This document shows positions 42,701 to 54,100 of a stretch of 64,000 nucleotides of DNA, piece by piece. Both the position numbers and the translations under genes were made by a program. The notes under the pieces were generated by a model. That model did no database searches, was not told the origin of the DNA, and was given only the letters and a program-made list of their open reading frames with translations. Numbering within the stretch: the stretch's first letter is position 1; the number at the start of each line of letters is the position of its first letter. Source of the DNA: Actinoalloteichus caeruleus DSM 43889 (lineage in GTDB: Bacteria > Actinomycetota > Actinomycetes > Mycobacteriales > Pseudonocardiaceae); NCBI RefSeq assembly GCF_000429185.2, contig NZ_AUBJ02000001.1, positions 1,054,001 through 1,118,000 of the forward strand. The letters run 5' to 3'.

Positions 42701-45700
42701 CAGTACTTCCCCGATGCCACCTACCTGGTCAGGGTGGTCGAGCGGGCCATCCGGCTGCTGGCACCGGGCGGGAGGGTCGTGCTGGGTGACGTGCGGAACC
42801 TGGACACGGCCCGAGCACTGCACTCGGCGGTGCACCTGCGCCGAGCCGGCGTACGGGCGGACAGCGCCGCGCTGGACCGCGCGGTGTCCGCTGACAGGGA
42901 ACTGATGCTCGCACCGGCCTTCTTCCACCGCTTCGACGGGGCGGACATGGCGGTTGAGGTGCGGCTCAAGCGGGGCGGACACCACAACGAGCTGACCAGG
43001 CACCGGTACGAGGTGGTGCTGCACAAGCAGCCGGAGGACGTGCTGCGGTTGGCTGGGGTACCTGAGCTGGCCTGGGAGGACGTGGGCGCCGTGCCCGCGT
43101 TGGGCACGGTGGCGATCCCGGTCCGGGTCACCGGGATCCCGAACGCGCGCCTGGTCACCGAACGAGGCGAGCGGGTGCGGGCCGGTGTGGATCCGGAGGA
43201 GATCGCCACCTGGGGCGAGCGGCACGGGATCACCGTCCTCACCACCTGGTCGGCGGACCCGGAGTCGTTCGATGCCGTGTTGCACCGCGGGAACGCGGCC
43301 GCCGCGACGGTCGGCCTCCACCGAGCGGCCAAGAGCACGGGCGCACCGCTGGCGAACGACCCCTCGGCGCGGTCCGACCGGGGCCGGCTGGGCGGGGAGC
43401 TCCGGGACTTCCTCGCCCGGCGCCTCCCCGACGTCATGGTGCCCTCGACGGTCCTGCTGATCGACGCGGTCCCCTTGACCGCCAACGGCAAGGTCGACCG
43501 CCGGAAGCTGCCGGTCCCCTCAGAGCCGGGAACAGCCGGTGACGGCGGGACCTCCTCCCCGGTCGAGGCGGTCCTGTGCGACCTGTTCGCCGAGGTCCTC
43601 GGGGCGAGTGCCGTCGCGGTGACCGACGACTTCTTCGCGTTGGGCGGGCACTCGCTGTTGGCGACCCGCCTGGTGAGCCGGGTCCGCGCGGTCCTGGGCG
43701 TGGAACTCCCCGTCCGGGCGCTGTTCGAAGCGCCCACGGTGCGGGGCCTCGCCGGGCGGTTGGGCTCGGCGGGGGCGGCACGCCCGCCGCTGCGCCCAGT
43801 TGCTCGTCCGGACGTCGTACCCCTGTCCTTCGCGCAACAGCGACTCTGGTTCGTGCACAGGATGGACGGCGGTTCACCGGCCTACAACATGCCGATGGCG
43901 CTCCGGTTGTCGGGTGAGCTGGACCGGCACGCCCTCCGCTCAGCTCTCGGTGACGTCATCGATCGGCACGAGGCGCTTCGCACGGTCTTCCCCGAGGTTG
44001 ATGGGGCCCCGCACCAACTGGTGCTCCCGGCGGGAACGACCCGTCCGCACTGGACGGAGCGGGACGTGTCGGAGGGCGAGCTCGCCGAGGTGGTCTCACG
44101 GGAAGCGGAGCGGTGCGTCGACCTGGCCACCGAGCCGCCGGTGCGCGCGGCGCTGTTCAGGTTGGCCGAGGACGAACACGTACTGGTCCTGGTAGTCCAC
44201 CACATCGCGGGTGACGGCTGGTCGATGGCGCCGATGACCGAGAACCTGGCCGACGCCTACACGGCGCGTCGTGCCGGTCGCGCCCCGTCCTGGACGCCAC
44301 TGGCGGTGCAGTACGTGGACTACACGCTCTGGCAGCGGGAGCTGCTGGGGGACCCGGGGAGCCCGGACAGCCTCTACTCGAAGCAGATCGACTACTGGCG
44401 TTCCGAACTGGCGGATTTGCCTGATCTCACCACCCTGCCCCCCGACCGGCCTCGTCCGGCCACCGCCTCGTTCCGAGGATCCCGCCGGTACTTCGAGTTC
44501 GACGTTGACCACCACCGGGCGTTGGGCTCGCTGGCGGAGCGGTGTGGCGCGACGCTGTTCATGGTGGTGCAGGCGAGTCTCGCCGCACTGTTGTCCCGGT
44601 CTGGCGCGGGCACCGATATCCCACTGGGCAGTGGTGTCGCCGGCCGGTCGGACGTGGCGCTGGACGACGCGGTCGGGTTCTTCGTCAACACGCTGGTGCT
44701 CCGCGCGGACCTGTCCGGTGACCCTTCCTTCCGCGAACTGGTCGGCCGGGTACGGGAACGGAGCCTGGGCGCGTTCGCACACCAGGATGTGCCGTTCGAA
44801 CACGTCGTGGAGGTGCTGAACCCGGAGCGCTCCCCAGCCCACCACCCGTTGTTCCAGGTGGCGGTGGTGTTGCAGAACGCCCCCGCGTCGGATGTGGGTT
44901 TCACCGGGCTCAGGTTGACGGCGGAGACGGCGGAGACCGGGACCTCCCGGTTCGACCTGTTCGTCTCGTTGACCGAACGACCAGGTGTCGACGGCACTGG
45001 CGGGTCGGGGATCGAGGGGTTCGTGGAGTACGCGACCGACCTGTACGACGAGGCCACCATCGTCGCCCTGGTGGACCGGTGGAGTCGCCTGCTCACAGGG
45101 GTCCTGGCCGACCCGGACATCCCGGTCAGCGAGGTGGAGCTGACCAGTTCGGGGGACCGGACGAGACTGTTGACGGAGTGGAACCGCCCCGAACTGGGCG
45201 TGGAACCCGTCGTGCTCACCGATCTGATCGGCGTTCACGTCGAGCGGACCCCCGATGCCGTCGCGATCTCGAGCGGCGGGTCGAGAGTGCTGTCCTACCG
45301 CGAGCTGGACGCGCGGACCAATCGGGTGGCTCGATGGTTGCGGGAGCGCGGTGTGCGGCGGGGTGACCTCGTGGGCCTGCGGCTCCCCCGGTCCTGGGAA
45401 TCGGTGGTGGCGGCCGTCGCGGTGGTCAAGGCGGGAGCGGCGTTCCTCCCGATGGACCCGGCCTACCCGGAGGACCGGTTGGCGTTCATGGTCGCCGACG
45501 CCCGTCCGGTGCTCGTCCTCGACCACCTGCCCTCCGAGGAGGAGGTGGCGGCCTGGCCGGATTCGGCACCCGGGCACTCCCCTCACCCTGATGACGCGGC
45601 CTACGTCATCTACACCTCGGGGTCGTCGGGAACCCCGAAGGGCGTCGTGGTCTCGCACCGCGGCTTCGCCAGCCTGGTCACGGCGCACCGCGACGGGCTG

Positions 45701-48049
45701 GGGGTCGGGCCCGGCCACCGCGTGCTCCAGTTCGCCTCACCCAGCTTCGACGCCTCGGTGTGGGAGCTGGTCATGGCGCTGGCTTCCGGTGCGACACTGG
45801 TCGTGGCCCGCGACGAACAGCTCAGCGGCGAGGAGCTGTCCCGTGTCCTCACCTCGAACCGGATCACGCACCTGACGGTTCCACCGTCGGTGCTGGCGAC
45901 GGTTCCCGAAGGGGCCATGCCGGACCTGGCGGTGATCGTCGTGGCGGGTGAGGCGCTGCCGACCGATCTGGCCCAGCGGTGGGCACTGGGACGCCTGCTG
46001 GTCAACGCCTACGGACCGACGGAGACGACGGTCTGCGCCACCGTGAGCGGCCCGCTGGGCGATAGGACGGCACCCATCGGTTCCCCGTTCGCGGGGAACC
46101 GCGTCCACGTCCTCGACGAGCGGCTGCGCCTGGTCCCCCCGGGTGTTCCTGGTGAGCTGTACGTGGCCGGCGATCTGCTGGCACGAGGTTACCTGCACCG
46201 CCCCGGATTGACCGCCAGCCGATTCGTGGCCCACCCCTTCGGGGGGGCCGGTGGCCGCATGTACCGCACGGGCGACGTGGTGCGGTGGACCTCGGCCGGG
46301 GAGCTGGAGTTCCTGGGGCGAGCCGACGACCAGGTCAAGCTCCGCGGGTTCCGGGTCGAACCGGGCGAGGTCGAGGCCGCCCTGCGCACCCACCCGCACG
46401 TGGGGCAGGCCGTCGTCGTGATCCGCGAGGACCGCCCGGGAGATCCGAGACTGGCCGGGTACGTCACGCCAGCCGACGCGGTGGACCTGGAAAGCGGGCG
46501 ACTCGGCGACGCGGTCGAGGAGTGGCGGGAGACCTACGACTCCGTCTACTCCGCGCAGGGCGACCCCGCCCTCGGCGAGGACTTCGCGGGCTGGGACGAC
46601 TCCTACACGGGTAAGACCATTCCGCTGGACCAGATGCGGGAGTGGCGGTCCGCCGCCGTGGACCGGATCCTCGGGCTGCGGCCCCGCCGGGTCCTGGAGA
46701 TCGGGGTCGGTTCCGGCCTGGTCCTGGCCGAGGTGGCCCCGCACTGCGAGGAGTACTGGGGCACCGACTTCTCCGCTCCCGCGGTGCACCGGTTGTCGGA
46801 GCGAGTCGCCGACGCCGGGCTCGACGACCGGGTGGTGTTGCGGTGCCAGGCAGCGGACGACACCGAGGGGCTTCCCACCGGGTTCTTCGACACCATCGTC
46901 CTGAACTCGGTGGTCCAGTACTTCCCCGACGAGGACTACCTCCGTCACGTGCTCGACGGCGCCTTCGAGTTGCTGGCACCCGGTGGACGGATCGTCGTGG
47001 GCGACGTGCGGAACCTCGCCACGCTGCGTGCCCTGCGCACCGCGATCCACACCACGAGGACCGGGCTACCCGCGTCGGCACCGGAGGTCCCGGTGGCGGT
47101 GGAGCAGGCGGTGATGGGCGAGAAGGAGTTGGTGATCGCGCCGGAGTTCTTCGCCCGGTTCGCGGACCGCGCCGCGGTGGACATCCGTCTCAAACGCGGT
47201 GCGCACCACAACGAACTGACCAGGCACCGGTACGAGGTGGTGCTGCACGGTCAGCCGGTGGACGCCGTGGACCTGGCTGCGGCCCCCGAGGTGGTGTGGG
47301 GGCGGGACGTGACCGACCTGGCTGACCTCCCACGTGCGCACGGGGGCCCGCTGCGGATCACAGGCATGCCCAACGTGCGGCTGCTCGGGGAGTCCGGCCA
47401 GACCTCGCGGTCCGCGATGGACCCGGAACTGGTGGCCGTCCGGGCCGAACGGTCGGGGCTGACACCGCTGCTCACGTGGAACACGACGCGCCCGGACCAC
47501 TTCGACGTCGTCCTGCTCCCCGGCGAGGCTTCCGCCTACACGGGGGTGCACGTTCCCGCCCTCGACGTACCCCTGGTCAACGACCCCGCCAGGGCGCGGC
47601 GGATCACTCGGGTCGCCGGTGAGCTACGCGGTTACCTGGCCGACCGGCTACCCGAACACCTGATCCCGGCCTCGGTCCAGATGCTCCCGACGATCCCGTT
47701 GACACCCAACGGGAAGGTCGACAGAGGGCGACTGCCCGCGCCGAGGAGCACGACCGCCACGGGTGGCCGACCGCCGGAGACCGAGGAGGAGAAGGTGCTC
47801 TGCGGTCTGATGTCAGAGGTGCTGGGGCTCGACGTGGTCGGCGTCGACGACGACTTCTTCGTCCTGGGTGGCCACTCGTTGTTGGCCACGACCCTGATCA
47901 GCAGGATTCGGACCGTACTGGGCCGAGAGCTGGCCATTCAGGCACTGTTCTCGGCCCCGACCGCCGCGGGCATGGCCGCGCGGCTCGCGGATCCGCCCCG
48001 TCGTAGGCCGGCGCTCCGGCCCCGCCCGAGGCCGGAGGAGGCCCAGTGA
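20489..48049 (+). CDS. non-ribosomal peptide synthetase NRPS1, seven modules, five N-methylating
   Basis: A 9186-aa multimodular NRPS that activates, N-methylates and joins the first seven residues of the peptide on carrier-bound thioesters in the cytoplasm. Domain order: C*-A-MT-T, C-A-T, C-A-T, then four C-A-MT-T modules. The seven carrier serines are Ser1376, 2411, 3467, 4898, 6329, 7722 and 9130 (each in a GGHSL core). All MT domains are inserted inside the adenylation domain between core motifs A8 and A10. There is no epimerase, cyclase or oxidase domain. All C domains after the first carry HHxxxDG. The protein ends 57 residues after its last carrier serine with an Arg/Pro-rich linker and no docking helix. 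GTG start with TAGGAGG eight bases upstream. Stop overlaps the NRPS2 start. TTA leucine codons occur at residues 297 and 4553. Confidence 0.97.
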   Translation: MSEVRYVRQPISVGQRGIWLSHRVAPSNPRFVVGTVVDLVGPLDVSALERSVARAVEDAEAARSRFDVDGDEVWQVITPRGKDVLRVRDFSRADDPRARADSWVRANMREPRDPAADGLVTHTLVRLSDDSHLLHLAAHHLVMDDAGLGAHLARIARVYGAFVGGEEPPAVDTVPLAEINASATAYLASADYHRDREYWRTSLAGLTGPTSLAGLVPAPAAPERGAARPLDADQAWQLRALSEAEGISVRALLVAAVVSYVYRLTGNRDVVLSVPLPCREDPAVARTPAMVANELPLRVVVSPETTFTGLARRVAAALEEVTRHGRFPLEHLHQEMGLGGSGSSLTGVAVNLVPAATPRFAGLTAVGSPLSSGPVRELEISIETAEVSTGGEPVVVFSGNPDVHGAGEVEEHHERWTQALAVLTAAPSARIDALASVLRFRPPARHEDGIAGEWAHDAATVPDVFASLVRRTPTAGAVTFEGRTLTYAELDARANRLARLLTERGCGVGEPVAVLLPRSLDLIVAVLAVVKAGGAYLPLEPSQPTARIRRVLASASPALVITDRPAPGLPVDVLALGTPETASALATRADTEPSPAGLTDRHPVYVIHTSGSTGEPKGVVVEHRNLVALCRAVRGGHGVLEDDVWSLFHSPAFDFSVFEIWGALLSGGRLVVVPDEVTQSAPRFRDLLVAEGVTVLAQTPSALDRLVRQEEQASVLREASSLRQVIACGEALPVELAARFAEQVDAPLFNLYGPTETTVMVTGRRADGEGGVGGLVPIGTALDGVQVYVLDDHLRRTPTGVVGELYVAGAHVARGYIHRPGLTASRFIADPFDSGRRMYRTGDLARWNTVGELEFVGRADEQVKLRGHRIEPAEVEAALLAQPWVRQAVVVAREDRRGDPRLVGYVVPAQDVAGGVSEDDTVDRWRQAFDALPARSSSAAFGEDFTGWDSSYTRRAIPLTEMREWRAAAVARVREGAPRRVLEIGVGSGLLLSELAGTCEEYWGTDLSQEVIDQLEERVVRAGLAGRVQLRCRPAHDLGGLPTDHFDTVVLNSVVQYFPGTGYLDRVLDSVLDLVVPGGRIVIGDVRNASTLHALHTAVERAQGRGGPGLPVGAARAAMLEKELVLAPGWFTAFADRDGRIGAVDIRLKRGAHHNELTRHRYEVVLHKAGVEALRLETATRLEWGVDLAGWEDLPTAPEAPVRVAGVPNARLRGESEDPGDDAIDPEDVARWAAERGLRALLTWSESDAFHFDAVLVPDSDDHRPVAGLCLAGDATTSDPTWAEAVRRHVDSTRTALAETLPAYMVPAVVVAVPAIPLNANVKVDRAALPAPAFGSSGGQAPRTPHERLLCDLFAEVTGAPDVAVGDDFFALGGHSLLATRLVNRIRALLDREVPIAALFDRPTVRELAELIAGGGRARPALVPMPRPDRVPMSFAQRRMWFLHELRNQSPSYNMPLALRLTGDLDADAMRDALGDVVARHEALRTVFAVDDGGPSQLVLAASEVAPPWAVLEVEEPELPERVAEAARRSFDLSAEPPVRAVLFRVSATDHLLLLSLHHIAGDGWSMGPLARDLSVAYAARRAGVEPAWEPLPVQYADYTLWQRELLGERSDPDSLAARQLEYWTDQLADLPELVSVPADRPRPAVALGRGGQVGTLLPAELHRALARLARDTGATVSMVSQAATAALLSRLGAGADVPLGVPVAGRTDQALDDVVGFFVNTLVLRVDTGGDPSFATLVDRVRRTALAAHAHQDVPFEHVVDAINPRRSRSRNPLFQVAVVSQNLPGAGFDLAGVTTEARWVGTDTSRTDLALNLTERYDSYGEPSGIDVIAEYDTDLFDEHTVRALLDRWERLLREVSARPDRPVGGVDLLDAAERELVLVEWNERGPVPAPVSLPDLFAARVARDANALAVVADDVELSYGELDARANRLAHWLVDKGAAPETVIGVRMSKSRDSVVATLAVMKTGAAYLPLDPNYPAERLGFMLADARPLLVLDEDSVRQNLDGWPSDAPERVVRPDGSAYVIYTSGSAGRAKGVVVTHRGLAALAAAQISRFAVDEGSRVLQFTSMSFDVSVADLCMALAAGATLVLPGQDRLVGGALLDVLLRHRVTHVQLPMSVLQTIPTDSPGSDLPDLVTAVVGGEVSSSEGVARWSASHRLVNAYGPTETTVCATISDPLDGTEAPIGTPIAGTRVYVLDDRLRPVPVGAAGELYVAGEGVARGYLGMPTLTAGRFVADPFGSAGSRMYRTGDLVRWSSEGLLHFVGRADEQVKVRGFRVEPGEVEAVLRQQPAVADAVVVAREERPGDRRLVGYVVPAGDDHDHAALLGALARRLPDYLVPSALVTVPEIPVTPNGKVDRRALPAPRYGFATTGRAPRTPHEEILCGLFAQVLGVEAVDAGADFFALGGHSLLATRLVAEVQRVFAVDLPVGELFDAPTVALLSARLTLGGAARVPLTATERPRLVPLSFAQQRLWFLHELDGASATYTVPFALEFSGDVDTDALHAAVLDVVDRHEALRTTFTEVDGTRWQQVRDTSDLPSAPREHLVSEERLEPLLRELASETFDLAEEIPLRWWVVRTDGGACLLVLLAHHIAVDGWSMRPLTRDIASAYVARRGGGTPEWEPLTVQYADFTVWQRGVLGSGTSPGSAASDQLAYWRDALAGVPEEIPLPADRPRPAAPSNGGGRVLFEVPSELSTRLAALARDAGATMHMLAHAAVAMLLSRLGAGTDIPLGAPVAGRTDHAVEDLVGFFVNSVVLRADLTGDPSFTEVLGRTRATALAAYRNQDVPFDWVVDEVNPARSTARHPLFQVMVEFDPADQYQLAGAFDAVAGLGVTARTIDTGMVPFDLSVVFAQDGGGRLTYAVEYASDRFDRATAERLGLRLLRLLHTVAERPDLPLSGVDLLDPGELRRMLVEWNDTATQVEPVSVIDLFHRQVARGPNSVAAVRGSESLTYAELDRRANRLAGLLVEAGVAPGARVAILQERSLDLLVSTVAVLKAGAAYVPLDPTQPEARSRWTAEDADVVLLLTDRASTAVAPAGIGTVRITDEGVTDGYPDIRPEVTTHPEQAVYVMYTSGSTGTPKGVLNTHRNVVHLATNSYWGRGNHDAVLMHSPFAFDASTFEIWVPLLTGGTVVVASPGRLGAAEFADAITEGGVTGLFVSAGLFRTLADEDPGCFAGVRELWAGGDVVSQAAVSRVLEACQGIVVANEYGPTETTVFSSVNPMSRGDEVPSTVPIGRPLWNTGLYVLDERLRPVPPGVTGELYIAGAGVARGYWRRAGLTAARFLACPFGSPGDRMYRTGDLVRWTESGELVFLGRIDEQVKIRGFRIEPGEVESLLVAEPGVAEAAVTVREEPPGDRHLVAYVVPDGTGPCEPDVLRSALARVAPDYLVPSVVVVLRELPLTRNGKLDRAALPAPDRGVPTRGAAPAGTPRERALCELFGQVLGVSDVGVDDNFFAIGGHSLMAARLASRVRAELGVELRIRVIFDFPTPAGIAARLDASGPARPALGPLPRPEIVPLSFAQRRMWFLHRLEGRSATYNMPLALRLSGRLDRVALQAAVADVVGRHEALRTVYPDRSGEPHQVVLEPDAAVVDWRVEAVPTARLDEVLSRYAREVFDLSREVPVRARLLETGGDEHVLLLVVHHIAADGWSMAPLLEDLSSAYDARRRGARPGWAELPVQYADYTMWQRNLLGVPDAPSEFLERQVDYWTAQLEGVPGRLRLPSDRPAPATASYRGSFVSAEFDGEVQRELAALASATGATVFMVLQASLAALLTRLGAGTDVPIGSPIAGRADEALDPLVGFFVNTLVLRTDTSGDPGFSELVARVRNRALAAYAHQDVPFEYLVERINPDRSAGHHPLFQVALALQNAPTGSVSLPDLTARGVWAHTGTSRFDLLFSLTERAGGAGIEVMLEYSTDLFDESGARDLVDRWERLLRGVLADPGRSIGSVPLLSQQEWAEETGNPGLAGPTVPTPVVDDLAELFAAQVRRTPGSVALVDDEISLTYAEVDARANRLAHWLRAHGAGPERFVGVLLPRSVDLVVAVLAVLKSGSAYVPLDPDYPEDRLELIRRDTGLVAVVDADSVRWSLDQSLPATDPPRGTTRANAAYVIHTSGSTGTPKGVVVPHGNVLRLLASAGQLFDVGPDDVWTLFHSTSFDFSVWEMWGALASGGRLVVVPFEVSRTPTRFLRLLTEHQVTVLSQTPSAFYQLADTVVDSAELPPLRLRTVVFGGEALDVDRLAAWRERFGTGGPDLVNMYGITEVTVHVSHLVLGDVAERGPGFSPLGGPLPGLRALVLDEGLRPVPRGVAGELYVAGEQVARGYLGRPGLTSSRFVADPFVGNGARMYRTGDLVRRDRGGSLEFVGRVDDQVKIRGFRIEPGEIETTLRQHPGVRHAAVVAREDQADDRRLVAYVVPAERPGGDGAEHVTEWRETYDSVYTRPNDLAFGEDFTGWDSSYTGQPIPLEEMRRWREDIVSLIRSYRPARVLEIGVGSGLLLSQLADDCEVYWGTDFSGAVIDRLRGQVATAGLAERVVLRCQAADVVDGLPAGFFDTVVINSVVQYFPSGDYLERVVDAALALVAPGGRVLIGDVRNADTLRALHTGIHLARHPGGRKPRPAPLRVAVDRAVLLEKELVVAPRFFGRFADRVDGLEIRLKRGDYHNELTRHRYEVVMHRKPSEVVSLEDAPALVWGRDVVSLAGLPGTLEHPLRITGLPNARIAGEAFDHHGRPLVVDGVDPEDVASWGERRGLLVVTTWHPRSPELFDAVLLPPTLAGTALAGTHRTEPDTRPAVNEPTTARAVTGLPKTLREFATRHLPAHLVPSAVVVLGAMPLTPSGKLDHRALPAPAFVSEGLRAPRTPREAVLCELFADVLGSTSVGVDDDFFALGGHSLLATRLASRIRSVLGVEMGIRALFETPTVAGLAARLPGGPVREPLVRQPRPDVVPLSFAQQRLWFLYKVEGPSATYNMPVTLRLTGRLDEEALTAAVHDVVGRHEALRTVFPETNGTPHQHVLALDEVDLGWETRTATERALPRLLAEVARHGFDLATDAPIRVWRFDLASDDRVLVLAMHHIAGDGWSMAPLVRDLVAAYTARLDGHEPGWEPLPVQYADYTVWQHRVLGTLEAPESVLSSQVRYWSDQLAGLPETLPLPTDRPRPPVASHRGGFLEFALPAPLHEGMLALSGQHGATVFMLLQAGMAALLTRLGAGTDIPLGAPIAGRTDQALDDLVGFFVNTLVLRTDTSGDPTFAELVEQVRERSLSAYANQDVPFETLVEVLNPRRSQAHHPLFQVALALQNASAPTLELPGLVVTPWTAHTGTARFDLLFSLTERVRPEDGRSDGATGFVEYATDLFDRHTVELLVEHWLRLLEQFVADPHRPISHAELVGTDGSASAPAVRREVRPGQLLPDLFVAQASRTPDAVAVTDGSSELTYAELDARSNRLAHWLTSKEVGPEDLVGVLVPRSVETVVTILGVLKSGAAYLPLDPDYPADRLAFMLADARPTQVLATTSLAERLGALHEGTALLDTLGGELAVMPSTAPTDDERRQPLLPDHPAYVMYTSGSTGTPKGVVVPHRGLRDLVSFAIADLGPRRLGRMLATTSLNFDVSVFEMFPPLACGGTVEVVNDLLGLLDRGVDAPTGLLSAVPSAFTQFFEAAAHPPTVDTVVFGGEAIPVNLVEMLHDVSPGCRVVNIYGPTEATVFVTRWYSDERVAAVPPIGEPTASTVVRVLDDRLRPVPAGVSGELYVGGGQLARGYLRRPGLTAGRFVANPFGPAGSRMYRTGDVVRWNAAGELEFLGRSDDQVKVRGYRIEPGEVEAALRSHPEVAHSVVVVREDQPGDRRLVGYVVPGDGDGGEDVAGKLSEWRETYDSLYTDSRIDVFGEDFTGWDSSYSGAPIPLPEMREWRDAIVSLIRSHHPRRILEVGVGTGLLLSRLAPDCDEYWGTDFSGAVIERLTAEVTSAGLHDRVVLRHQAADVVDGLPTDHFDTIVLNSVAQYFPGGAYLERVLDGLLDVLAPGGRVIVGDVRNLRTVEALHTAVQRRRHGVVGSGLAAAVRHAVHRERELLVAPEFFAGLAARDRRVGAVDLRLKRGGHHNELTRHRYEVVLHKEPARALDLGAAPVSEWGSAIGSLDELVARVEDPVRVTGLPNARLAGESREQVGSLVDPEDVVAWAAERGLSAYPTWSSESPDLFDVVLVPASLDQTVVTGSYLASAASAGEVVNVPFAALATDELLASVRAHAAGRLPEYMVPSALVAIPEIPLSPNGKLDRRALPAPVTASAVSTGRLSSVEEVLCGLFGEVLGVTDVGVDDDFFLLGGHSLLATRLVSRVRAVLGVELPIRVLFDASSVRRLVSGLGWDGGVRTELGARERPEVVPLSFAQRRLWFLWRFEGASATYNMPMALRLSGEVDLQALGDAVRDVVGRHEALRTIFPEVDGEPRQLVVSPEAAVVDWATLDVTEDQLPTVTGALARQPFDLDRDLPVRGRALTVGPGEHVLMLVTHHIAGDGWSVAPLVRDLVAAYTARRSDTAPAWSPLPVQYADYTLWQRDLLGEVDDPGSLFSRQVDYWRDQLAGLGGVVSLPTDRPRPAVASFLGDTVEFDLGTEISGRVADVARQTGATVFMVLQASLAALLSRWGAGTDIPLGSGVAGRTDEALEDLVGFFVNTVVLRADVSGDPSFRELVRRVRERSLGAFAHQDVPFDHLVEVLNPDRSPAYHPMFQVAMVLQNTPEANLTVPGATVSPLSTSTGTARFDLLVSLTEDSADGGNLTGFVEYATDLFDRTTITGFLARWTRVLEQVTGDLDLPVQRLDLVGDVERGRVLLEWNDSGRDVRHLPLGELIGEHVDRDGSAIAVASAEVHLTYAELDARANRLARWLGEQGVGAGSVVGLRLPRSVDLVVAVLAVSRSGAAFLPLDPTYPRDRLDLMVADARPVLVVDEAVLARDRSHLPASRPEVVVDPAGAAYVIYTSGSSGAPKGVVVSHLGLSGLALAHREELDIGPGGRVLQFASPSFDASVWELVMALGTGATLVVAGEGTLVGDSLTTALVEGRVSHATLPPSVLATLSPANLPELRTVVVAGEAMPSDLVRLWAPGRRLINAYGPTETTVCATMSRPLTGGSAPIGSPMPNTRAYVLDDRLRPVAPGDAAELYVAGDPLALGYLARAGVTAGRFVANPFGPAGSRMYRTGDVVRWNTAGELEFLGRADDQVKLRGHRVEPGEVEAALRLHPRVDQAVVGVFGDRLVGYVVPAEATAEGSDAELVEEWRQTYDSIYSRPAEGAFGEDFTGWDSSYSGAPIPLPEMREWRDAIVSLIRSHHPRRILEVGVGTGLLLSRLAPDCDEYWGTDFSGAVIERLTAEVTSAGLHDRVVLRHQAADVVDGLPTDHFDTIVLNSVAQYFPDATYLVRVVERAIRLLAPGGRVVLGDVRNLDTARALHSAVHLRRAGVRADSAALDRAVSADRELMLAPAFFHRFDGADMAVEVRLKRGGHHNELTRHRYEVVLHKQPEDVLRLAGVPELAWEDVGAVPALGTVAIPVRVTGIPNARLVTERGERVRAGVDPEEIATWGERHGITVLTTWSADPESFDAVLHRGNAAAATVGLHRAAKSTGAPLANDPSARSDRGRLGGELRDFLARRLPDVMVPSTVLLIDAVPLTANGKVDRRKLPVPSEPGTAGDGGTSSPVEAVLCDLFAEVLGASAVAVTDDFFALGGHSLLATRLVSRVRAVLGVELPVRALFEAPTVRGLAGRLGSAGAARPPLRPVARPDVVPLSFAQQRLWFVHRMDGGSPAYNMPMALRLSGELDRHALRSALGDVIDRHEALRTVFPEVDGAPHQLVLPAGTTRPHWTERDVSEGELAEVVSREAERCVDLATEPPVRAALFRLAEDEHVLVLVVHHIAGDGWSMAPMTENLADAYTARRAGRAPSWTPLAVQYVDYTLWQRELLGDPGSPDSLYSKQIDYWRSELADLPDLTTLPPDRPRPATASFRGSRRYFEFDVDHHRALGSLAERCGATLFMVVQASLAALLSRSGAGTDIPLGSGVAGRSDVALDDAVGFFVNTLVLRADLSGDPSFRELVGRVRERSLGAFAHQDVPFEHVVEVLNPERSPAHHPLFQVAVVLQNAPASDVGFTGLRLTAETAETGTSRFDLFVSLTERPGVDGTGGSGIEGFVEYATDLYDEATIVALVDRWSRLLTGVLADPDIPVSEVELTSSGDRTRLLTEWNRPELGVEPVVLTDLIGVHVERTPDAVAISSGGSRVLSYRELDARTNRVARWLRERGVRRGDLVGLRLPRSWESVVAAVAVVKAGAAFLPMDPAYPEDRLAFMVADARPVLVLDHLPSEEEVAAWPDSAPGHSPHPDDAAYVIYTSGSSGTPKGVVVSHRGFASLVTAHRDGLGVGPGHRVLQFASPSFDASVWELVMALASGATLVVARDEQLSGEELSRVLTSNRITHLTVPPSVLATVPEGAMPDLAVIVVAGEALPTDLAQRWALGRLLVNAYGPTETTVCATVSGPLGDRTAPIGSPFAGNRVHVLDERLRLVPPGVPGELYVAGDLLARGYLHRPGLTASRFVAHPFGGAGGRMYRTGDVVRWTSAGELEFLGRADDQVKLRGFRVEPGEVEAALRTHPHVGQAVVVIREDRPGDPRLAGYVTPADAVDLESGRLGDAVEEWRETYDSVYSAQGDPALGEDFAGWDDSYTGKTIPLDQMREWRSAAVDRILGLRPRRVLEIGVGSGLVLAEVAPHCEEYWGTDFSAPAVHRLSERVADAGLDDRVVLRCQAADDTEGLPTGFFDTIVLNSVVQYFPDEDYLRHVLDGAFELLAPGGRIVVGDVRNLATLRALRTAIHTTRTGLPASAPEVPVAVEQAVMGEKELVIAPEFFARFADRAAVDIRLKRGAHHNELTRHRYEVVLHGQPVDAVDLAAAPEVVWGRDVTDLADLPRAHGGPLRITGMPNVRLLGESGQTSRSAMDPELVAVRAERSGLTPLLTWNTTRPDHFDVVLLPGEASAYTGVHVPALDVPLVNDPARARRITRVAGELRGYLADRLPEHLIPASVQMLPTIPLTPNGKVDRGRLPAPRSTTATGGRPPETEEEKVLCGLMSEVLGLDVVGVDDDFFVLGGHSLLATTLISRIRTVLGRELAIQALFSAPTAAGMAARLADPPRRRPALRPRPRPEEAQ
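24766..27870 (+). other. NRPS1 module 2: C-A-T, substrate unassigned
   Basis: Condensation domain with HHIAGDG (His1558). The adenylation A3 motif is SGSAGRAKG (Thr2028-Gly2037) rather than SGSTGxPKG. Code DVAQVGAVCK, nearly the same as module 8 (DVGQVGAVCK), so the two should load the same or similar hydrophobic residue. Carrier Ser2411. No methyltransferase. Confidence 0.8.
27871..31035 (+). other. NRPS1 module 3: C-A-T, aliphatic-like pocket with Glu
   Basis: C domain has HHIAVDG (His2593). Code DAFFWGEVFK: the DAFF start recalls Ile/Val pockets, but Trp299 and Glu322 are unusual and may mark a polar or basic side chain. The context [10 protein letters not shown] and SAGLF is also of the Val/Ile type. 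Carrier Ser3467 in [11 protein letters not shown]. Confidence 0.75.
31036..35325 (+). other. NRPS1 module 4: C-A-nMT-T, predicted N-methyl-threonine
   Basis: Code DFWSVGMVHK together with MYGITE in motif A5, the classical bacterial threonine signature. The MT (from about residue 4450) has [26 protein letters not shown] and [11 protein letters not shown]. Carrier Ser4898. The Thr hydroxyl is a possible site of lactone closure by the thioesterase, in place of head-to-tail closure. Confidence 0.85.
37812..37905 (+). repeat. near-identical repeat, A-domain A7-A8 region, copy in module 5
   Basis: 94 bp matching 42030-42123 with three differences (all between the same codon families or one Ala/Thr change). 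Part of the same exchange history as the 356-bp repeat further downstream. Confidence 0.85.
38153..38508 (+). repeat. 356-bp perfect direct repeat, copy 1 (MT domain of module 5)
   Basis: Base-for-base identical to 42356-42711. Encodes the start of the N-methyltransferase domain from [14 protein letters not shown] through motif I ([11 protein letters not shown]) to NSVAQYFP. Sequence on either side diverges at once to ordinary paralogue similarity. Confidence 0.97.
42030..42123 (+). repeat. near-identical repeat, A-domain A7-A8 region, copy in module 6
   Basis: Partner of 37812-37905, three mismatches in 94 bp, covering the [14 protein letters not shown] to ELEFLG region. Confidence 0.85.
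42356..42711 (+). repeat. 356-bp perfect direct repeat, copy 2 (MT domain of module 6)
   Basis: Identical to 38153-38508, offset 4203 bp. After the repeat the two MT domains differ normally (for example [14 protein letters not shown] in module 5 against [14 protein letters not shown] in module 6). Confidence 0.97.
43804..48049 (+). other. NRPS1 module 7: C-A-nMT-T, predicted N-methyl-phenylalanine
   Basis: Same pocket code as module 6 (DAWTVAAVCK) and long stretches of near-identical A-domain DNA (41528-41590 against 45727-45786), so the two A domains are recent paralogues. MT from about residue 8695. Carrier Ser9130; the module and the protein end in the linker [12 protein letters not shown] followed by AQ and stop. 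Confidence 0.85.
48034..48041 (+). promoter_or_regulatory. ribosome binding site for NRPS2 inside the end of NRPS1
   Basis: GGAGGAGG, encoding Pro-Glu-Glu of the NRPS1 linker, four bases before the NRPS2 GTG (48046). With the GTGA stop-start overlap it gives translational coupling and near-equal amounts of the two proteins. Confidence 0.7.
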
Positions 48050-51000
48050 TCCCCCTGTCCTACGCACAGCGCAGGCTGTGGTTCCTCGACCGGTTGGAAG
48101 GGCCCTCTGCCGGCTACAACATGCCGCTCGCCCTGCGGCTCTCCGGCCACATCGCCCCGGACGCACTGCGCGCCGCGCTGTGCGACGTGGTCGACCGCCA
48201 CGAGGCGCTGCGCACGGTGTTCCCGGAGGTCGACGGGGAACCACGGCAACGCATCCTCCCCCCGGGGACCATCCCGTCCTGGGCCACCCGACGGGTGGAG
48301 CCGACCGAACTGGTGGCGGCGGCGGAGGAGGCGGGGCGGCATCACTTCGACCTCGCCGACGAGATCCCGATCCGCGCCACCCTCTTCGAGGTCGGCGAGG
48401 ACGAGCACCTGCTGCTCCTGCTGGTGCACCACATCGCCGCCGACGGCTGGTCGCTTGGTCCGCTCACCGGGGACCTGCTCACCGCGTACCAGGCCAGACT
48501 GCGGGGCCGGGCACCCGAACTCCCGGCCCTGCCGGTGCAGTACGCGGACTACACGCTGTGGCAACGGGAACTCCTCGGCGACGAGGACGACCCGGGGAGC
48601 GTCTACTCCGAACAGGTCCGGTACTGGGTCGACCGGCTCGCCGGGGCCCCGGCCGTGCTGGAACTCCCGACCGACCGGCCCCGTCCGGCGACGGCGACGC
48701 ACCAGGGCGCGACGCTGTCGTTCGCCCTCGACGCCACGCTGCACCACGGGCTCGCCACGCTGGCACGGGAGTCCGGGGCCACGGTGTTCATGGTGTTGCA
48801 GGCCAGCATGGCCGCCCTGCTCACCCGCCTCGGTGCGGGGACGGACATCGTCCTCGGCGCGCCGATCGCTGGCCGCACCGACGACGCACTGCGCGAGCTG
48901 GTCGGCTTCTTCGTCAACACCCTCGTGCTGCGCACCGACACCTCCGGCGACCCGTCGTTCCGGGAGCTGGTCGGCCAGGTCCGGGCCCGCGCGGTGGAGG
49001 CGTTCGAGCACCAGGACGTGCCCTTCGAGCAGCTCGTCGAGGTGCTCAACCCGGTGCGGTCCATGGCGCACCACCCCGTGTTCCAGGTGACGTTGGCGCT
49101 GCAGAACCTGCCGGTGACGAGCGCCGAGTTGCCTGGGGTGGACATCACGGCGGCACCGCTCTCCACGGCGACCGCGCGGGTGGACCTCGCCATCAACCTG
49201 GCCGAGACGACGGACGACGCGGGACGACCGGCCGGGCTGACCGGGTCGGTGGAGTTCGCCACCGACCTGTTCGACGAGGCCGGGGTGCGTGGTGTGCTGA
49301 CCCGGTGGCGGCGACTGCTCGACGCGCTGCTCACCGACCCCGACCTGTCGATCGCTGATCCGGTGCTGCTCGACCAGGCCGAGCTGGCCGAGATCCGTGC
49401 CGTCAACGAGACCACCGATGACCGGCGGGGCACGGTGTCGGACATGGTGGCTGAGCGGGCCGAGCGCGACCCGTCAGCGCCGGCGCTGGTGCGGGGTGCG
49501 ACGACCCTGTCCTACGGGGAGCTGGAACGGGACGCCAACCGCCTCGCCCGGTGGTTGGTCGGGCGGGGTGTTGGCCCGGAGACCGTGGTCGGTGTGCTGC
49601 TCCCCAGGTCGGTGGAGTCGGTGGTCGTGACCTTGGCCTTGCTCAGGGCGGGAGCGGCCCACCTTCCCCTCGACCCGAGGCACCCGTCGCCACGCATCAG
49701 GTACGTGCTCGAGGACGCCCGTCCCGCGCTGGTGCTCTCCGACGCGGCCTCGGCGGGGGACCTGGCGGATGACCCCCGCGTTGTCCTGCTCGACGACGAC
49801 CAGGTCGCGGAGGAACGCCGCCGGTGCCCGGATGGTCCGCCCCCGGCGACGGCCGTGGCGGCGAACGCTGCCTACGTGATCTACACCTCCGGCTCCACCG
49901 GCGCCCCCAAGGGGGTGGTGGTGACGGGTGGGGGGCTCGCGTCCCTGGCCAGGACGCAGGCCGAACGGTTCGGCGTGGGGGTGGGCAGTCGCCTGCTGCA
50001 GGCGGTGTCGCCCGGGTTCGACGTCGCTTTCGGAGACGTGTGCACGGCGTTGGCAGCCGGCGCGACCCTCGTGCTACCAGACGCCGACCAGGTCGCGGGC
50101 GAGGAACTGGCGGAGGTGCTCACCGCCCAACGGATCAGCCACGTCCAGCTGCCCGTCTCCACGGTGGAGACCGTCCCCGTCGACGCGGTCCCCCCGGGGA
50201 TGACGCTGGTGATGGGTGGCGAGACCGCCTCCGCCGACCTGGTCGCCCGGTGGTCGAGGGGTCGGCGCGTCCACAACGCCTACGGGCCCACCGAGACGAC
50301 GGTGTGCGCGACCACCGGTGAGCCCGACGGCGGCTGGCCCGTACCGATCGGAACGCCGATCGCCAACATGCGCGCCCACGTGCTCGACCACCGGTTGCGT
50401 GCTGTCCCTCCCGGCGTCACCGGTGAGCTGTACCTGGCGGGCGACGGCGTCGCCCGTGGCTATCTGGGGCGCCCTGGGCTGACCGGTCAACGGTTCGTGC
50501 CGGAACCCGCCGGGCCTCCCGGATCTCGGATGTACCGCACCGGTGACCTGGCTCGCCGCCTCCCCGGAGGCGGTCTGCGGTTCGTGGGGCGGGCCGACGA
50601 CCAGGTCAAGATCCGGGGTTTCCGCGTGGAACCCGCCGAGACCGAGACCCTGCTGGCGGGGCTGCCCGGTGTACTTCGGGCGGCGGTGGTGGTGCGGCGG
50701 GACCGGCCGGCGGACCCGAGGCTGGTCGCCTACGTGACCGGCGCGGTGAACCCCGACGAACTGCGACGACTCGCCGCGGAGCGGGTTCCCGACCACCTGG
50801 TGCCCGCCGACGTGGTCGTCCTCGACAGCCTCCCGCTCGGTCCGACGGGAAAGCTCGACCAGTCGGCCCTGCCCGCACCCGTCCGGGTCGCTGGGGGCGG
50901 CGCTCGACGCCCACCGTCCACGCCTCAGGAGGAAGTGCTCAGCGGGCTCTTCGGTGAGGTGCTCGGTGTCGACGGGGTGGGGGTGGACGACGACTTCTTC

Positions 51001-51168
51001 GCCCTGGGGGGACATTCGCTGCTGGCCACCCGGCTGGCGAGTCGCGTTCGTTCGGTCACCGGTGTCGAACTGCCGATCCGGGCGCTGTTCGCCTCGCCCA
51101 CCCCCGCGGCGCTGGCCCGTCACCTGCTCGCGGGTGGGGCGGCGCGGCCGAGGTTGCTCGCCACCGAA
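48046..51168 (+). other. NRPS2 module 8: C-A-T, substrate unassigned
   Basis: C domain HHIAADG (His128). Code DVGQVGAVCK, a one-residue variant of module 2. The A10 motif is PTGKLDQ. Carrier Ser991. No MT, so this residue keeps its amide NH. Confidence 0.8.
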
Positions 51169-54100
51169 CGCCCCGACCCGGTGCCCTTGTCCTTCGCCCA
51201 ACGCAGGCTGTGGTTCCTGACCAAGCTTGAGGGACCCTCCTCGACTTACAACAGTCCGTTGGCGCTCACCCTTCGGGGGGAAGTCGACCGGGAGGCCCTG
51301 TCGCGCGCGTGGGCCGACGTCATCGGTCGGCATGAGAGCCTTCGCACCGTGTTCCCCGACCGGGACGGGGAGCCCTACCAGCGGATCCTGACGGCCGAGG
51401 AGGCCCAGATCCCGCTCACCGCCGTGGAGGTGCGCGGGGAGGAGTTGAACGACGCCGTCCACGAAGTCCTCGGTTACCCGTTCGACCTGGTCAGTGAGCC
51501 CCCACTACGCGCGTGGCTGTTCACGGTCGGGCCCTCCGGCGAGGAGAGGGCATTCGAGCACGTACTGGTCGTGGTGATGCACCACATCGCCGGGGACGGC
51601 TCGTCCCTCGCCCCGCTGCTGCGGGACCTCGACACCGCCTACCGCGCCCGGCGTCGGGGAGCCGCGCCGGGGTGGGCCCCGCTACCCGCGCAGTACGCGG
51701 ACTACGCGCTGTGGCAGCGGACCCTGCTGGGTGAGGTCGCCGATGAGGGCAGCCTGGCCGCCCGGCAGTTGCGGTACTGGAGGGAGACCCTCGACGGGGC
51801 GCCCGCCCAGCTGGACCTGCCCGTCGACCGGCCGCGTCCGGCCACGGCCAGCTACCGGGGTGGAGCGGTCACCGTGCCGCTCGACGCCGAGGTCCACCGG
51901 GCGCTCCGGACGGTCGCGGCCGATCACCAGAGCACGCTGTTCATGGTGCTCCACGCGGCCTTCTCCGCCCTGCTCACCCGGCTGGGAGCGGGCACGGACA
52001 TCCCGTTGGGGACCCCGCTCGCCGGACGCACGGACGACGCCGTGGACGACCTCGTCGGATTCTTCGTGAACACCCTCGTCCTACGGGTCGACACGTCGGG
52101 GGACCCGACGTTCAGCGAGTTGCTTGGTAGGGTGCGCACGGCCGACCTCGATGCCTACGCGCACCAGGACCTGCCGTTCGAGTACCTGGTCGAGGCGCTG
52201 AACCCGACCCGTTCGCTGGGCGGGAACGCCCTGTTCCAGGTGATGTTCGCGCTCCAGAACGTGGAGGCGCCGGTCATGCGGCTCGGCGACCTGGACGCGT
52301 CCCTGTACGGGTTGGAGGCCCGCACCTCCAAGTTCGACCTGTTCGTGACGGTCATGGACGGGAGCGTCACCGGGAAGGGCACGCCCGACCAGGAAGGGTT
52401 GGTCGTCCTCCTCGAGTACGCGGCTGACCTGTTCGACGCCGACACGGTGCGACGGATCGGCGAGTGGTACAGCCGGTTCCTGCGGGTCGTCGCCGACGCC
52501 CCGTCCACGCGTGTCGGTGCCGTGGAGTTCCTGAGCCTCGACGAACGCGATGGACTGGTCCTGGGCCGCAACCCCCACACCGACCCGGTGGCCGGGCACG
52601 AGCCCTGGCCGCACGAACACGTCGAACGCCAGGCGGCCAGGACGCCGAACGCCGTCGCGGTCATCGCCGAGGGGCGTACGACGACCTACCGGTACCTGAA
52701 CGAGCGGGCCAATCGCCTCGCACGCCTGCTGGTGGCGCGGGGGGTTGGAGCGGACGACGTCGTCGCTCTCGCCCTGCCACGATCGGCCGACATGGTCGCC
52801 GCGATGCTGGCGGTGATGAAGGCGGGCGGCACCTATCTCCCGCTGGACCTCAGCCACCCGGTCGACCGGCTCTCGTTCCTCGTCGAGGACGCCAGCCCGG
52901 TCGTCGTCGTGACCACGGAGGAGGGGCTCCGTGGTCTGCCCTCCTCCGCACGGGGCACCCAGCCAGTCGTGCTGGGTGCGGAGGAGACGGAGCGGGAACT
53001 CGCCGCGCGGCCGGCGACCAACCTGTCCGGTCAGGACCGAGCGGCCGCGATCGACGCCAGGCACGCCGTGTACATCATCTACACCTCCGGATCGACCGGG
53101 AAACCCAAGGGCGTGCTGATCACCTACGGCGGTTTCGCGAACTTCCTCACCGGGTTCGGGGAACGTTTCCGCCTCGGGGCACGGGACCGGGTCGTGGCCG
53201 CGGCGACGGTCGCGTTCGACATCGTCGCCGTCGACGTCCACCTCCCGCTCATGCATGGCGCGTGCGTCGTCATCGCCACGACCGACGCGGCCAGGAACCC
53301 GGTCGCCCTGTCGGAGTTGCTCGCCGACAGCGGGGCCACCACCTTCCAGGCGACCCCCTCGCTCTACCGCACGATGCTCGCCAACGCACCCGACGGGCTC
53401 CGGGGTGTCCGGCTGTTGGTGGGCGGGGAGGCGTTGTCCGCGGATCTCGCCCGCCGCATGCGCGAGGTGGGTCGGGAGGTCGTGAACCTCTACGGGCCCA
53501 CCGAGACCACCGTGTGGAGCACCCTGGGGCCCGTGGCGAGCTTCGACCGTCCACCCCAGGTCGGTACCCAGATCCCCGGCGTGCGCATGTACGTCCTCGA
53601 CCCCGCGTTGCGGCTGGTTCCCCCAGGGGTGGTCGGTGAGTTGTACATCGCCGGTGCCGGCCTGGGCCGGGGGTACCTGGGGCGGCGCGGGCTCACGGCC
53701 GAACGGTTCGTGGCCGACCCGTTCTCCGGGCCGGGTGCCAGGATGTACCGCACCAGCGACCTCGTTCGGTGGCTGCCCGGCGGGGGCCTGGAGTTCGTCG
53801 GACGCGCCGATGACCAGGTCAAGGTCCGTGGGTTCCGGGTCGAGCTCGGTGAGATCGAGGCGGCCCTGACCAGCCAGCCCGGGGTCCGGGAGGCGACCGC
53901 CCTGGTTCGCGCGCACGGCGACGACCACAAGCTCGTCGGCTACGTCGTACCGGACCACGAGTGGTCGGCCGGGCGTGACGAGGTGGAGGAGGGCCGCCAG
54001 GTCCAGTCCTGGCAGCAGCTCTACGACGCGCTCTACCAGGACCAGATCGCCGACGGCGCCTTCTGGGAAGGCTTCGCCGTCTGGCGCAGCAGTTACGACG

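Larger units (their letters stand above)
39625..43803 (+). other. NRPS1 module 6: C-A-nMT-T, predicted N-methyl-phenylalanine
   Basis: Code DAWTVAAVCK, the phenylalanine code of gramicidin/tyrocidine-type domains with conservative changes. The A3 motif is [11 protein letters not shown] from residue 7290 begins with the 356-bp repeat shared with module 5. Carrier Ser7722. Confidence 0.85.
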
